Source of the DNA: Leptasterias polaris
Taxonomy: Eukaryota > Echinodermata > Asteroidea > Forcipulatida > Asteriidae
Assembly (NCBI GenBank): GCA_037783415.1
Contig: JAZGTN010000003.1
Location: forward strand, 248,001-312,000
Length of the DNA: 64,000 nucleotides
Direction: 5' to 3'
Shown here: positions 13,601 to 23,817 of the stretch, in pieces
Layout: each line of letters begins with the position of its first letter
Numbering within the stretch: the stretch's first letter is position 1
The notes under the pieces: generated by a model
What the model was told of the DNA's origin: nothing
The model's database searches: none
Seen by the model: only the letters and a program-made list of their open reading frames with translations
Made by a program: the position numbers and the translations under genes

Positions 13601-16600
13601 TTAATTACTAAATGATTGAGAACATTATTAAAATATAAAAACAGCCAAATTTATATAAAGGCCACGGAGAAACGACAACAACATAGAATCGTTACCACAA
13701 GAACATGTACAATAAAAACAAAGATTAAAAATCTGGGCCAGCCAGGAAAAGCACCACATGCCCCATCTATTAAAGTTTCAAACTTGTGTACTGTGTCTTA
13801 AAACTTGCTACAGTACGTGGCAAGGGATTCTTAAGTGTAAGGGGGAGTTGGTTGAATAAATTGACCCCACGAGCAGCAAATTTACGTTTACCTGAATTGG
13901 TTTTTGGCAGTGGGGGAACTAGATTACCTTGTGAGACCGATCTGGTGTTGTATGAGTGGGCAGTGGCGGCATAATTTAAAATGTTGCATAGTTGGGGAGG
14001 CAGTTTGGAAGTAAGACTCTTATAGACTAAAACGGTTAAATGAAAATTTCTCCTTGCACTTCAATTCAATTCAAATCACATTTATTTCCATACTGTCAAA
14101 AACACAGCATTACAGAATGCATATACAATGTAATAGCAAACAGAGTAATTTTAGGTGTATACAATCAAAGAAAGGAACAGCATGGAGGCCGATTTGATAA
14201 GCCGAGGCTTGTAGTAATCAGCCTGTGGACAGACAGAGACAAGTTAAACGGACAAACAGAGGACGTACGAATAGGAACAAAACAACTTACAAACAACAAC
14301 AACGCTTAATTAACTAAAATTAAAATATGATGTATATATGAAAAAGAACAAATGATGATTTACCTGGCAAAGCAGTCAATGGAAAGAAAGTTATGTTACA
14401 TACTGAGAGATAATGACTCTTTTGAGGGAGGCTTTAAAACGGTTCACTGACGGTTGGCTTTTGATTTCTTCGTCAATGGCATTCCACAAGCGAGGACCAT
14501 AGAATCGAAGGGTGTTCATGGAATAGGTGGTGCGAGTGAAAGGAACCACGAGATTATGACAAGATCTGGTTTGGTAGGTATGCAGGTCTTGAACAGAAGA
14601 AAAATAAGCAGAGAAGGTACTAGGAAGAAGATTTCTGGAATACTTGTACATAAATATTCCAGTATGGAGTTTATTTATGTCAGAAAGTGTTAGGGTGTTG
14701 AGCTGTGCAAAAAGTGGTGCAGTGTGAGCACGAGGATGTGAAGAAGTACAAATGCGGATAGCCCGTTTTTGAGTGACAATGAGGGAGTGCAGTTTGTTAT
14801 TGCTTGACCGAGCCCAGACAATATTACAATAGTTTAAGTAGGGCAGAATAAGTGTATTGTAGAGTAAGACCATAGAAAAGGGTGGAAGAAAATAACGCAG
14901 TTTAGACAAGACACCGGTATTACGAGAAGTGATTTTTGTAAGAGAAGAGATGTGATTAGACCAGGAAAGTTTGTGGTCAATAATGACACCAAGAAATTTT
15001 GTAGAGTAGACCCTGGTGATAGGAATATTGTCTATAGTAACAGGGGGAAGATCAAGGTTGATTGAAGTATTAGATTTGGAAAAGAGAATAAAGCTGGTTT
15101 TGGAGAGATTTAAAGACAATTTATTTGCCTTTAACCACATAGAAACGTCTCCCACCCAAGAGTAGATGCAATAATGTGTATGGGAGATCTCCGGGGGAGG
15201 AAAAGGATAGCTCTACCAGCATCACAATAATCAAAGTGCATCACAATCAAGGGCGTCGATGGGTGGGGGACGGGGGGGACATGTCCCCCCCACTTTTTAG
15301 ACTGGGGGGGGACAGCATATCAGATGTCCCCCCCACTTTTTGATTGACTGTTCATTAGAAATATGCAACAACATTTTCTTGATTTAATATTTCATTACAA
15401 TTTTTTTCAAGTAAAAGAATAGCGAACAAACGATGAAATGTTTTCTTCATTTTCATATTTTTTTCTGATGGACCACGCGCAGAATGGTATTTTGGGCCCA
15501 TTTCCGCTTATATAATACAGACAATAGATGACACGTATCGTCCAAGACAAGAACGCCAAAATCCCGCTTACATACCTTGTTAGCATTCAAGTTATGCGTC
15601 GTTTGTGTATGCTATATAATGTACGGTACACGATCCCTCCACAAAGGAAGTATGGGTGTTCGCACACGTGCAAATGTGTTTCATTTTGTTACAATCGCAC
15701 AACGCACAAAATGTATTAAAATCCATTCAAATAAATAGGAGCAGTTTGGGCCATGACAAGATTTGTTGAAGAAGCAATATTTTGTTTTTTCGAAGAACTA
15801 CAAGCTGACACACGATAAACGCCGGACTCCCGAAGCATATTAAAAATGTGGGGTGCAAATAATGTAAGATGTATTTTTTCAAGACTTGCTCGACCGTCCC
15901 CCCTACTTTTCAGTAGCGATCGACGCCCTTGATCACAATAATCAAAGTGCGGGAGAATCAGAGTTTTGTACAACAAGTTTAAAGTATGTTGAGGAAGAAC
16001 ACTTCTTACCCTCCGGAGAACCCCCACACGTTTATTAACAGTCTTAGTAAGTTTCTCAATGTGCACACTCCAAGATAAAGATTGATCTAGCCAGACACCT
16101 AAATATTTAAAATTATCAACATTGTCAATGGTATTGTCACCGATCTTCACATGTAAATTTTCCTCAATACGGCGAAGTTTAGCTTGAGTTCCAAATAACA
16201 TACTTTTAGTTTTGCTTGTATTAAGAGTTAAAAAATTAGTCTGCAGCCATTTGGAAACCTCAATCATATCTGTGTTGAGGGCTCTGTTAATAAGATCAGT
16301 AGATTTAGCACGAGTAAAAATAGCTGTGTCATCTGCATAAAAATACATTTTAGAGTCTACCGGAAGAATATTGGCAAAATCATTTATGTACAATGTAAAA
16401 AGAAGTGGCCCAAGTACTGAACCCTGATGCACACCGGAAGTCACTACAGTAGAGGAGGAATAGTTGTCACCAATTTTTGTCACCCGTTTGCGACCATTTA
16501 AATAAGATGAAAACCAAATGAGCTCTAGACCCTGCACTCCAATATTTTTTAATTTGATGAGAAGACGTTCATGGTGAACAGTGTCAAGTGCCTTCTTAAG

Positions 16601-19600
16601 ATCCAGAAAGACTGCCCCCGTGAGGTACCCTGAGTTCATGTTTTCCAGGAGGTAATCAGAAACATTAAGTAGGCAAGTTTGAGTGGAGTGCATAGGTCTA
16701 AAGCCAGACTGATTCTCTGTTAAAATTTTGTTTTTCTCCATGTAGCTTATTAACAGCTGTTTATGGATGAGTTTCCAAAAAAAATTCATGCAGGTTGGAA
16801 TTACAGAAATAGGCCTATAATTATTGATGTTTAGCTTATCGCCTTCTTTAAAAATGGGTGATATTCGACTAAGTTTCCAGGCTGATGGCACAGAGCCAGT
16901 GAAAAGGCTCAAGTTCATGATGTGAGCTAGCGGTGCCGCAAGTTGTCTGTATCCCACCTTCAACAGCCGGGGGCCAAAACCATCAAGTCCAGTAGCCTTG
17001 TTAGTATCAAGGCCACGCATCAAGAGGCTTACCTCACACGGCACCACACCCACAAAATGAAACAGCTCTTCCACTGGCTCTGTGTCCTGGGTACATAAGC
17101 TGACGTAGTCAACTGAACTCTGCTGAATCAAGGTATCAGTTAATTTCCTGCCGATACTAGCAAAGAAATTATTAAACTCATTAGCAATGGCAGATCCTGC
17201 AGTCAAAATTTCATTACCGGACCTAATGTTGTTTATGCCGACTTTTTTATTGCTAGGCAGAATACTTTTAATGACCTTCCATAATTTACCCGAGTCAGAG
17301 CCAGCATTTTGTATAGAAGATTCCTAAAGTTCACGTTTCAACCTTTTGCCCAGATTATTGGTCGAGTTTCTCAAATCTCAATAGGCGTTCCAATCTGTGG
17401 GAGATTTAGTGCTATGGGCATGAATTTTAGTTTGTTCCAACTTTTTCCTGAGAACAAGGTAATCATCATTGAGCCAGCTAGGAGCCTTGTTAGGAACCTT
17501 AATTTGTTTAAAAGGAGCATGTTTATCACATATACGAATAAAAATACCTTCAAAGATGCTCCACGCCTGGTCTGGGCTGTTGGATAACTCGACCTCATTT
17601 AAAGAAGCATTTCTGAGATCACTGATAAAATCAATTTCATTAAAAGTACGGTAAGACCTTGCCTTGATATTACGGGCAGGCCCCTTGGGAATCTTTTGAC
17701 ATTTACGTATAGGATATATTAGAGAATGGTCACTTACAGTTAATGTAATAACACCATTGCTAGAGTACATTTCAGGTCGAGAGGTCCATTTTTATGGTCA
17801 ATTAGAGTTTCCGAAGTACAAGTTATACGAGTAGGTTTGGAAATAACTTGAGATAACTGACGCGTTGACATTATGCCTTGAAGCTTTTTCCATTGCCAGT
17901 CATTTGGTTTAAGGGAATCACAATTAAAATCACCAAGGCAGATTACTTCACCATGCGTTCTGTGGGCAGAACTTTGTCCGAAGATTTCGTCAAGGACAGC
18001 TTCAAGTTCCTCAAAAAATTCATTGCATATATTCGGTCCATAAACTATACCAGTATAAATTGGGCGTGTAGGCTCAGCTTTATCCACAGGGTTTCCAATT
18101 TGACGCACTGAACATTAGGGAGATGAATTTGGTTGACTTCCAATCTGCTGTCATTGCAACACCGCCGTGCCTGTCGTCTCTGTCCTTGCGCAATAATTCA
18201 AAATTTGGGATGTGGATTTCTGAGCTGTCGATCCCATCATGAAGCCAAGTTTCAGATATTCCCAAGATGTCAGGATTACTCTCCAACACAAGTAGACGTA
18301 TCTCATCTAGCTTATTGACAAAGGATTGGGCATTTAAATGCAGGAATTTGATGCCTTTTATGTGTTTAATGTTGGACACTGCTGAGCTCAGTATAATTGG
18401 TTCATCAGTGGAGTTGTTGAGCAAAGGAACAGGACTGTGTTGATTATCTTGAGGCTGTACAGGAAGTGATTGTGGTTCTTCTATCAGTATAAGTCGATCT
18501 GCTTGGGGTCGTGGAGTTAATTTAACACTGGGGATCTTCTTAAGACTCACCAGGTTAGCACCAGATTGTCTCACGATGGTATTATTGCGTCCAAGGAAAA
18601 CTTGTTGGGCTATCCTAGGCTGGTATATATCAAGTTCACACCGGGATAAATTACTACATGATATGCGAACTGGAATGGAGTAGATCAAACTCTGCTTCCT
18701 TCCACCTCGCTTTCCTCTGTACCGTCGAAGTATGCCATTCATTTTGAGCTTTTGTAGTACTTGATTTGCAGGTCGTCCTGCTGAGCCACGTAATCTGAGC
18801 ATAAAACTTTGAGTATATAACCTCCTTTCCATAACAGCACTGAAAGGGATTTGCAGCTGGCTTTTGTTCTTCACAAATGATTTAGCCTCACAAACTGTCT
18901 GATAAAGAGGCCTAGGGCAAGTAGGAATTTCATCACTGCTTGGACCGGGATTTGATGAAATGTCCATATAAACTGTAATATCATCAGGTGGATCGTGGCC
19001 AGGTACACAAAGACTGGTGTAACCATGTTTTGACCATTTCATCAGTGGTACGCGGGAATGTTTGAATCCCGTAGAGCACAGGTGTGATACTGATGGGCGG
19101 ATGCTTGGTACAACAAAAATTGCCGATTGTAGTGTCGTTTTCTGATGATAGTTCAATGGTGGTGTTGTTGAAAAATCAACCACAGTTATGTCTGGTAGTT
19201 TTAGAGGATGACAAGAGAGCAGCAACGCTAAGCGTAGCATTGCCTTGGGTAGAAAAACCGTGCTGGAGCCAATACAGGTGGCGGCCATGTGGATTGTGAA
19301 TGTGAATGTGTGCAATAAAGGCCACTTACAAAAGTTACAGTACTCACGCACAATCTGCAAGACAGCCCCTTGCCCTACGTACCTCACCAATTTGTTGAAA
19401 ACTTAAATTGCTTGCTTAGGCCTACCTATTATTGTTCTCTAATTCTGGTTTTTATTGTACATATATTCTTGATCCTTTTTTGCTATCCCATTTCTTGATT
19501 TTTTGCATTTCATCATCATTATGATGGTTTCTCTTTTTATTGTATATATATGTTTTTAACGATTGTGAATTATGTCGCAATTCAGCGGCTTGCTTCTATG

Positions 19601-22600
19601 AAATTTTTAATAAATAAACCATACTAACTTCAAAGGGATCGTTTCTAACAATGTTTTAGAATATCAAGAGCTCTTTATACCAAGTTTTTATCCTCATTTA
19701 CCTTTGGAGTAATTGCACCCTCCCTGTATACAATGGACTGTTCTTGTGTAAACAAATTAGCCGAGGAGCGTTGTAATTTCAATGGCGTACTAGAAAACAA
19801 AACTTTTTAAAAGAGAGATGTAGTAGTTTCGCTTTACTCTTGAATTAAATTTCTCGAAAAATAAATCCGATTATCACTTAAACTTTTACGACGTCTTAAA
19901 AAATTGCTAGGCTACTTACGGCATCTGCTGCCAGTCAAATATTCAGGGCAGAAACACACTGGGCTCCCGTCAATGTTGAAGCAAGTACCCCGCTCGCAGT
20001 AATCATAATAACACAGATCAGCTGGAACGGACGCAAAAATAGCATATTGAGGGAAAAGGTAGATCAATGAGAATAATTATAATTATAACAATAACAATAA
20101 TAATTAAAACTTATAAAGCGCATGACCCACATAAGTGATCATGGCGCTAACACAGACGAGAACATGTTCATGGGTCATTCCGTGTCAAATCACCTAAAAT
20201 TCTGAAAAGTTGGGCAGGCTCCGTTTACACTTCGTTAGTGTACAAACTATGCCTGCAGGAAGTCCAGGCTCTGTCAGCTCTTTTGTAAACAAGTGATTTC
20301 ACCAAAACTGCATACACAACAATAACCTTAAATTAGTCATAGGCCTATTCATTTTTTTTTTTTACATGAAGGAGTAGAAAGTCAATTTTTTTTTTTTTTC
20401 TTACACAAGTAGACTGGAAACGAAGTATTATTGGGAAAAATTGGGAAATCTGTCAGTAATGTCCCACATTGTCAAATAACCACTTCAAAAAAGGCATTTT
20501 ATTTTTGCATTTTTACAGCCGGACCCACATTCAGACCCCTGCCAATTACCAATCAAAGATGTGATTGGTCTATCCTTATATCTGGTCACACATATACACC
20601 TAGTTTATAACCAAATGTAATACAAAAGCAATCGGACATTTCACTTAGGCACTAGGGGGTCTCAAAAATGACGAAAAAACATTCCGCGGGCTAAAATGTC
20701 AGTTTTTAAAGACCTATGCCTTGATATAAAAATGTTCTATGTATACTTTTGACAGTAGATTCTTGTTGATGGGGTACCAGGTACCCTGTATATTAATTTG
20801 AAGTTACATATCGTATCTCAATTTGTAGATAGGCTATAGGCCTCTAAAAATGCCAAAAACACAAAAAGTAAATTTGAAGGGGCGGGGCTTAAATTTTTAA
20901 GGGGTCATATCTCAGAAATTTCAAGGAGTAGGATTCTAAAATTTGGTGTGTGTTCATGGCACCCATAGGGGAATGTTTGAAGAAAAAAAAATCAAAATCT
21001 GAGACGGAGCCTGCCGACCCATCAGGTGAGTTGACACGGAACCCTCAGAAATAATCATTTAAAATAATAAAACAGGGGAAAACAAAACATTAGGGGGCCT
21101 AGTCAGACGATTGACAAGATGAGCTTTAAGGGTGCTTTTCAGTTGGGTTAGGGAAACACATGTTTTTTTTATACTTGTGATGGTATTTACTCCATAGGCA
21201 TGGCGCAGCAGAAACAGATCGGTCTCCCCGTGATTGATTGGATATGGGTACAAAATGTTGTAAAAGCGGAACTGTAGATTATAATTGTATTAATACAATA
21301 CACACTACGTCATCCCCAAAGGTTCATCCCTCCATTCATCCCAGGCAAGAAGGTTCACCCTAGTAAAAAATGTACACCCACTATAAACTTGTGCCTCCTA
21401 AAGTCCGTGTATTGGCGTTATTTCATTCCTATTATCTTCATAGTCCTTATATAGGCTAGGCGTACTTATTCGGTTGTCACTTGGTTAATTTTGGGTCGTT
21501 TAAAAAATGATAACCTTATGCTTAACTTAGCTATTCATGTGTTTTACTTTTGATGGGCTGTGTTTTTGTGGAGTGTCGTGGCCGAGTGGTTAAGAGCACC
21601 GAACTCAAGCTCTTGTGTTTCTGTTCAGCAGAGTGTGGGTTCGAGTCCCGGTCGTGACACTTGTGTCCCTGAGCAAGACACTTAACTATAATTAATTGCT
21701 TCTCTCCACCCAGGGGTAAAATGGGTACCTGTGAGGGCAGAGATGGTTCTTGTGATTGATTTAGCTTAGTAGCGCATATATTGCAGCACAGGCTGTATAC
21801 TCCCCAGGGAGCCGAGATGGTTTAAGGAATGAAATAAATGGCCCAGTGATCAGGGGTAATAATGTTAAGAAGCGCTTTGAGACGCCCTTGGGTGTGATAA
21901 AGCGCGATATAAATCCATATTATTATTATTATTATTATTAGACATTGCTTTAAAAAGAGTGATTTTTGTAAATGCTCACATTATTGTGCTTAAATTCGGT
22001 TGCTACGTAATGTTTGTAGGATTTGTTGGTACAAGCGACGTCCAGAAACCTGTTGGTTTATTACCCATTGGTGCACGGCAAAAAACTGGGGGTGTCAAAA
22101 TTACACCATGGGTGTTGTCATAATATAATTAAAGGGGGATACAAGAAGAAGAAAAAATTACATCATATATAAGTAACTGCAGAGAGACTGTCCGTCTGAG
22201 TAGGGAGAAATTGTGAATAAGGCCACTCAGCCCCAAGGTTTGAACATCCAAGAAGGAAATGACTAATAACCTTTTGTCTTTGCCTTCTCCCTTTCCCCCA
22301 CAGATATTCATATTTTTAGTCTGCCCTATTAACTACTTATTTACTTTTCTTCCAACCTTCCATTTTGTCCTTTGTGTTTCAAACTTCTTGTGGTCAAGCC
22401 ACCCCTTACCTCCAAACCCCCCACTTTTGTCTCCATAATCCCTGCTTACCCCTGCTTTTTCTGAATGCTTTATGCTTTTCTCTCTCCACTCTCTCTATTC
22501 ATGTATTTCCACTTGACTGCTCTTGTCACCCCTGTATGCATGTATGTGAGTAGTCTTGTCATTTAGCCTTCGAGAAAGACTCTGCTAGGGTCGAAACGTC

Positions 22601-23817
22601 AGGCCACTAACAAATTTTTTGCATTTATAGTACAGGTCCTTTTGGTTGGTAGGCCTAAGCAGTTTGCAACAGCAAATTCTATTTTCTCATCATAGTTAAA
22701 ATAACACTAATTTCTCCCAACACAATTACTTTGGTGTTTTGTTAACACCCTATGGTGTAAATTTATATTATTTTTTATAAATAATTTGTTTTGTTGGTAT
22801 TTGTATGTGTCGACACCCATGGTTTTGAATTTAACACCCCAGTTTTTGCAGTGTGGTTATTCAGTAGTTCAAATGTTTAGCAGTACACGCGACGTCTGGA
22901 AACATCTCGTTGGTTACCCATTATCGGTTTTTCCATTCATTTATTTGTGTTAACGATTTCACAGGAAATACAAATAGTTTATCATGTACGACATTTGTCG
23001 GAGATTTCGCGGTTTTAAAACAATCAATGGAGATACATTAATAAAAAAAATTATTCTCAGACGACCCCCAGTAAGATGAACAAATTAACTGATTGACTCT
23101 TGACACAGCTCAAACTGTTTTTATTATCAAACAGACACTGGTCAATCATCAGTTCAGCAAAATCAGATGGGACCTGAAAGAGGACATCATAATTGTACTT
23201 AGATGTGGCGTTGTACATTGCAAATAGATGCTACTAAAGCCACTCACACAAAACTATATCTCTCATTGTCCTAATGTGATATCAAAAACACAACATTTTT
23301 ACACAAAATTGAGACATTAAAATAAAATAGCACGTTAGTATTATCATATAAAGCACCAACTAATACTTTCTAATAGCATTTTACTTTTAAACTGCATATT
23401 AGAAAATGTTGAGTAAAATGTGCTTACAAATGAATCGAACAATGTTTTAAAACATTTCGTTCAGTTCTTTTATGGATTTTGAAATAATTTGGAATGATGT
23501 TTTTATTACATTGGGAGCTATTGAAATTAGTGTTACATGTAATCATTTGATTTGCTCATAAAGATAACATAAGGGCCTTCCTTTTATTTTTTTAGTGTCA
23601 AACGTTCCTGTTAATTATTAAACTATACCTTTTGTAATTCCAATCAAACGTCAATTATGTTTTAGAGTTTTTTATTTTGTAAAAGGATGTGTTTGGTCAT
23701 TCCATTTCTCACTTACTTACCTATTTTAGACGAATTCGTTGTACTGCAAATCACTGGCCAGGTGCAGCTGAAGCAAAGTAAGACTCCAAGCACCAATCCC
23801 ACCGCACTGCGAAACAT
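126..23817 (-). CDS. Gene A: multi-EGF protein with signal peptide, 3' end off the window
   Basis: Reconstructed from seven exons: 23721-23817, 19920-20021, 12327-12458, 3473-3598, 852-968, 582-707 and 126-233. The first encodes a signal peptide; each of the other six encodes one six-cysteine EGF-like module and is bounded by AG and GT. Every junction is phase 1 and every internal exon is a multiple of three, so the frame is open throughout (about 269 residues so far). Exon 6 ends at a good donor (gtaag), so the gene continues left. The protein enters the secretory pathway and is extracellular or a type I membrane protein; which cannot be seen. EGF arrays usually mediate protein-protein contacts. 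The large introns hold a 5-kb foldback element and several LINEs. The neighbour gene B has the same strand and exon plan and looks like a tandem paralogue. Exons are solid; the assumption that no exon was missed in the large introns is weaker. Confidence 0.78.
582..707 (-). CDS. Gene A exon 6: EGF-like module 5
   Basis: 42 codons in phase 1-1, acceptor cgtacag and donor gtacat. Contains [15 protein letters not shown] and QEGFVGDSC, a typical EGF. The open frame runs on past the donor to 433 but loses all EGF character, so splicing at 582 is preferred. Confidence 0.8.
852..968 (-). CDS. Gene A exon 5: EGF-like module 4
   Basis: 39 codons in phase 1-1, acceptor tttattag and donor gtaag. Contains TCSGTFCQNGGTC and APGWRGTYC. 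Of two adjacent AG choices, only the one giving a start at 968 keeps the frame open. Confidence 0.8.
1017..1720. repeat. Intronic simple repeats
   Basis: Gene A intron with a degenerate CA run near 1020-1060 and a pure (TG)n tract at about 1588-1616. Open frames across it only translate the dinucleotide. Nothing else recognised. Confidence 0.7.
1937..2480. repeat. Irregular minisatellite in gene A intron
   Basis: About ten imperfect copies of a unit containing gggcgggaagaatgagtc followed by ttccatggctgccct and a variable spacer (gatat, or gattggtatgatt). Period varies from roughly 37 to 60 bases. Copies decay towards the right end (after about 2380). Confidence 0.8.
3473..3598 (-). CDS. Gene A exon 4: EGF-like module 3
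   Basis: 42 codons in phase 1-1, acceptor cttacag and donor gtatgg. Contains SLCASVTCMNGGTC and ends YYGPFC, with six cysteines. The 8.7-kb intron before it holds the 5.1-kb foldback element. Confidence 0.8.
4670..5690 (-). mobile_element. LINE 3' fragment (RT thumb and C-terminus)
   Basis: Minus-strand frames at 5669-5391 and 5421-5026 overlap with a frameshift. Together they read as the end of a non-LTR reverse transcriptase: SIIKKTGDRLKFLYRQAYFL, SALIQCYFDY, then NVKDRVSQLKLNHVYRI and AIREWNNLPANIK. A 3' untranslated region follows with attaa repeats near 4960-4985, and the element ends near 4670 in a (CAAT)n tail. It is 5'-truncated, as is usual for LINEs. CR1/L2-like clade by C-terminal style; clade not proven. 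Confidence 0.75.
5837..6497. repeat. Left arm of foldback element
   Basis: AT-rich arm of repeated palindromic words (attatatatatataat, tttatatataaataat) separated by short unique spacers such as gcagctttcattat. It ends around the phrase ccccaatactctaaatattc, shared with the right arm. Confidence 0.8.
6541..6625. repeat. Palindromic tacatgta repeat
   Basis: Overlapping palindromes of tacatgtacatgtatatg type inside the foldback element interior. Short and low complexity. Confidence 0.6.
7045..7450 (+). mobile_element. L2-type LINE 3' fragment
   Basis: The frame from 7060 reads FKLMLIVHKALNGKAPHYIS, LLQVYTPSRDLRSS and then a degraded WGDRSFSAAAP, the usual end of L2/CR1 reverse transcriptases. 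After the stop comes a tail with gcgccttgagcacccagcag and (TTA)n at about 7440-7452. It is 5'-truncated and nested in the foldback element. Confidence 0.8.
8268..8429. mobile_element. MITE family 1, copy 1
   Basis: 162-bp element with near-palindromic ends (tacactgatccattaagc and gcttaatggatcggtcta). An inverted copy of equal length is at 38793-38954. No coding capacity. It lies inside the foldback element. Confidence 0.8.
10252..10912. repeat. Right arm of foldback element
   Basis: Inverted copy of 5837-6497, same order of words read on the minus strand. Differences include a missing spacer near 10480 and single-base changes (caataaag against aaataaag). Confidence 0.8.
11040..11545. repeat. 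Minisatellite of cgttccctcgaaatacg type
   Basis: A leader (ctcgacacacaaaa, then tttcctcaaaatattatt) is followed by about 15 degenerate units of roughly 25-30 bases built on tcgttccctcgaaatacgat. A related array with the same leader is at 34258-34530. Long frames on both strands here only translate the repeat. Confidence 0.75.
12327..12458 (-). CDS. Gene A exon 3: EGF-like module 2
   Basis: 44 codons in phase 1-1, acceptor tatgcag and donor gtaagt. Six cysteines, with core GHCRVIEQENSVTWRCGC and ending GFTGEHC. The cysteine 1-2 and 3-4 loops are longer than in its neighbours. Confidence 0.78.
13035..13500 (+). mobile_element. LINE RT C-terminal fragment
   Basis: Broken plus-strand frames read ELLIRYTKSYIRPVLEYEAP, VWNAGVSQKQVGRLEKN, a stop, then LSKDYTSYPNALATLQLDP and later LRHRPKFGSFKCKTNRFRN. 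This is the thumb and tail region of a CR1/L2-like reverse transcriptase, with a stop and at least one frameshift. It lies in the intron between gene A exons 2 and 3. Confidence 0.75.
13497..14040 (-). mobile_element. LINE 3' end (C-terminus and 3'UTR)
   Basis: Minus strand reads LTSKLPPQLCNILNYAATAH, SYNTRSVSQGNLVPPLPKT and GVNLFNQLPLTLKNPLP, ending at a TAA at 13772-13770. A 3' untranslated part follows and ends in a (TAAA)n tail near 13497-13518. The upstream part is cut at about 14040, where another LINE begins. It may be the missing 3' end of the LINE at 15940-19390, split by insertion. Confidence 0.7.
14058..15220 (-). mobile_element. 5'-truncated LINE (RT end, open 254 codons)
   Basis: The frame 15155-14391 (254 codons) is intact: MWLKANKLSLNLSKTSF, KFLGVIIDHKLSWSNHI, LYNTLILPYLNYCNIVWA, and an end typical of LINE reverse transcriptases (LRFYGPRLWNAIDEEIK). 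The catalytic palm is missing because of 5' truncation. The 3' end near 14061-14077 carries a tail of ttgaattgaattgaa type, as in CR1-like elements. The long open frame suggests a fairly recent insertion. Confidence 0.8.
15248..15931. mobile_element. hAT-type non-autonomous transposon
   Basis: 684 bp with inverted ends CAAGGGCGTCGAT and ATCGACGCCCTTG. The 8-bp word atcacaat flanks both sides (15240-15247 and 15932-15939); 8-bp duplications are the mark of hAT. Just inside the left end are the words gtcccccccactttt and its complement. There is no transposase. It is inserted right after the DYCD codons of a LINE reverse transcriptase and supplies about 70 foreign codons to that open frame. Confidence 0.85.
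15940..19390 (-). mobile_element. CR1-like LINE: gag-like N-terminus, endonuclease and RT, several breaks
   Basis: Read on the minus strand. 19390-18080 encodes an N-terminal region with a 2A-like DISSNPGPS, a basic stretch (YRGKRGGRKQ), then the start of an APE-type endonuclease (FLHLNAQSFVNKLDEIR, ILGISETWLHDG). The frame then shifts; 18108-17740 has LGDFNCD and 17770-17378 has VSDHSLIYPI, both endonuclease motifs. Reverse transcriptase is at 17206-15940, with TGLDGFGPRLLK, NNYRPISVIP, SGVHQGSVLGPLLF and the catalytic FYADDTA. It breaks off at DYCD, where a hAT element and another LINE follow. At least three frame breaks make it inactive. A CR1 group assignment is likely from the EN/RT layout and the 2A relic. 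Confidence 0.85.
18940..18980 (-). other. 2A-like ribosome-skipping relic in LINE ORF
   Basis: Encodes D-I-S-S-N-P-G-P. The known 2A consensus ends D-(V/I)-E-x-N-P-G-P; here the glutamate is serine, and the upstream stretch (PPDDITVYM) is only weakly hydrophobic. 2A sequences at the N-terminus of CR1-type elements are known from echinoderms and other deuterostomes. This copy may not skip. Confidence 0.55.
19400..19625 (+). mobile_element. Possible LINE 3'UTR remnant
   Basis: Ends with gcaattcagcggcttgctt and aataaataaacca, resembling the 3' end of the plus-strand LINE at 53160-56208 (gcaattcagccttcgggctgc, then gaataaacca). No coding part seen. Confidence 0.4.
19920..20021 (-). CDS. Gene A exon 2: EGF-like module 1
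   Basis: 34 codons in phase 1-1, acceptor gttccag and donor gtaagt. Six cysteines in EGF spacing (C-x4-C-x4-C-x8-C-x-C-x8-C), starting DLCYYDYCERGTC. The usual NGG before cysteine 3 is replaced by ERG. Confidence 0.8.
20172..21044. mobile_element. DNA transposon, non-autonomous, ~870 bp
   Basis: Inverted ends: gggtcattccgtgtcaaatc at the left and, inverted, gggttccgtgtcaactcacc at the right. A second inverted pair lies just inside (gggcaggctccg and cggagcctgcc). No coding capacity; lies in gene A intron 1. Superfamily not determined. Confidence 0.65.
21572..21940 (+). mobile_element. tRNA-Leu-derived SINE with L2-like tail
   Basis: The head (21572-21660) folds like a leucine tRNA: gtgtcgtggccgagtggtta (A box), actcaag around a CAA anticodon, a long variable arm, and gggttcgagtcccg (B box) closing with tgacac. 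A body follows with ccctgagcaagacacttaac, then agcgctttgagacgcccttg and (TTA)n at 21920-21940, the tail form recognised by L2 LINEs. Transcribed by RNA polymerase III if active. Not a functional tRNA, because it is continuous with the SINE body. Confidence 0.8.
22074..22853. mobile_element. Inverted-repeat element, composite
   Basis: Inverted ends of about 45 bases: cacggcaaaaaactgggggt at the left and, inverted, cactgcaaaaactggggtgt at the right, with accatgggtgt shared further in. The interior has ctctgctagggtcgaaacg (22578-22600), a phrase I associate with Penelope-like elements, so a fragment of one may be nested here. No protein seen. Confidence 0.55.
22860..23720. other. Gene A intron 1, proximal part
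   Basis: AT-rich spacer between the 22074 element and exon 1. No gene, repeat array or RNA recognised. Confidence 0.5.
23721..23817 (-). CDS. Gene A exon 1: signal peptide
   Basis: ATG at 23817-23815 opens 32 codons plus one base, ending at donor gtaagt. The peptide starts MFRSAVGLVLGVLLCF, with a basic residue near the start and a hydrophobic core, followed by small and polar residues (CSTTNSSK), as in a cleaved signal peptide. The phase-1 end fits the next EGF exon and gives a GCT codon across the junction. The exon is short and easy to miss. Confidence 0.75.

Noticed and set aside
21059..21253. 64-codon minus-strand ORF resembling a LINE end
   Set aside because: Only a faint likeness (TQLKSTLKAHLVNR); not enough to call.
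21572..21660. Functional tRNA-Leu gene
   Set aside because: Fold is good, but it runs directly into a SINE body with a (TTA)n tail and has no terminator of its own.
22365..22553. Possible hammerhead ribozyme of a Penelope-like element
   Set aside because: The phrase near 22580 is suggestive, but no CUGAUGA core could be found next to it.
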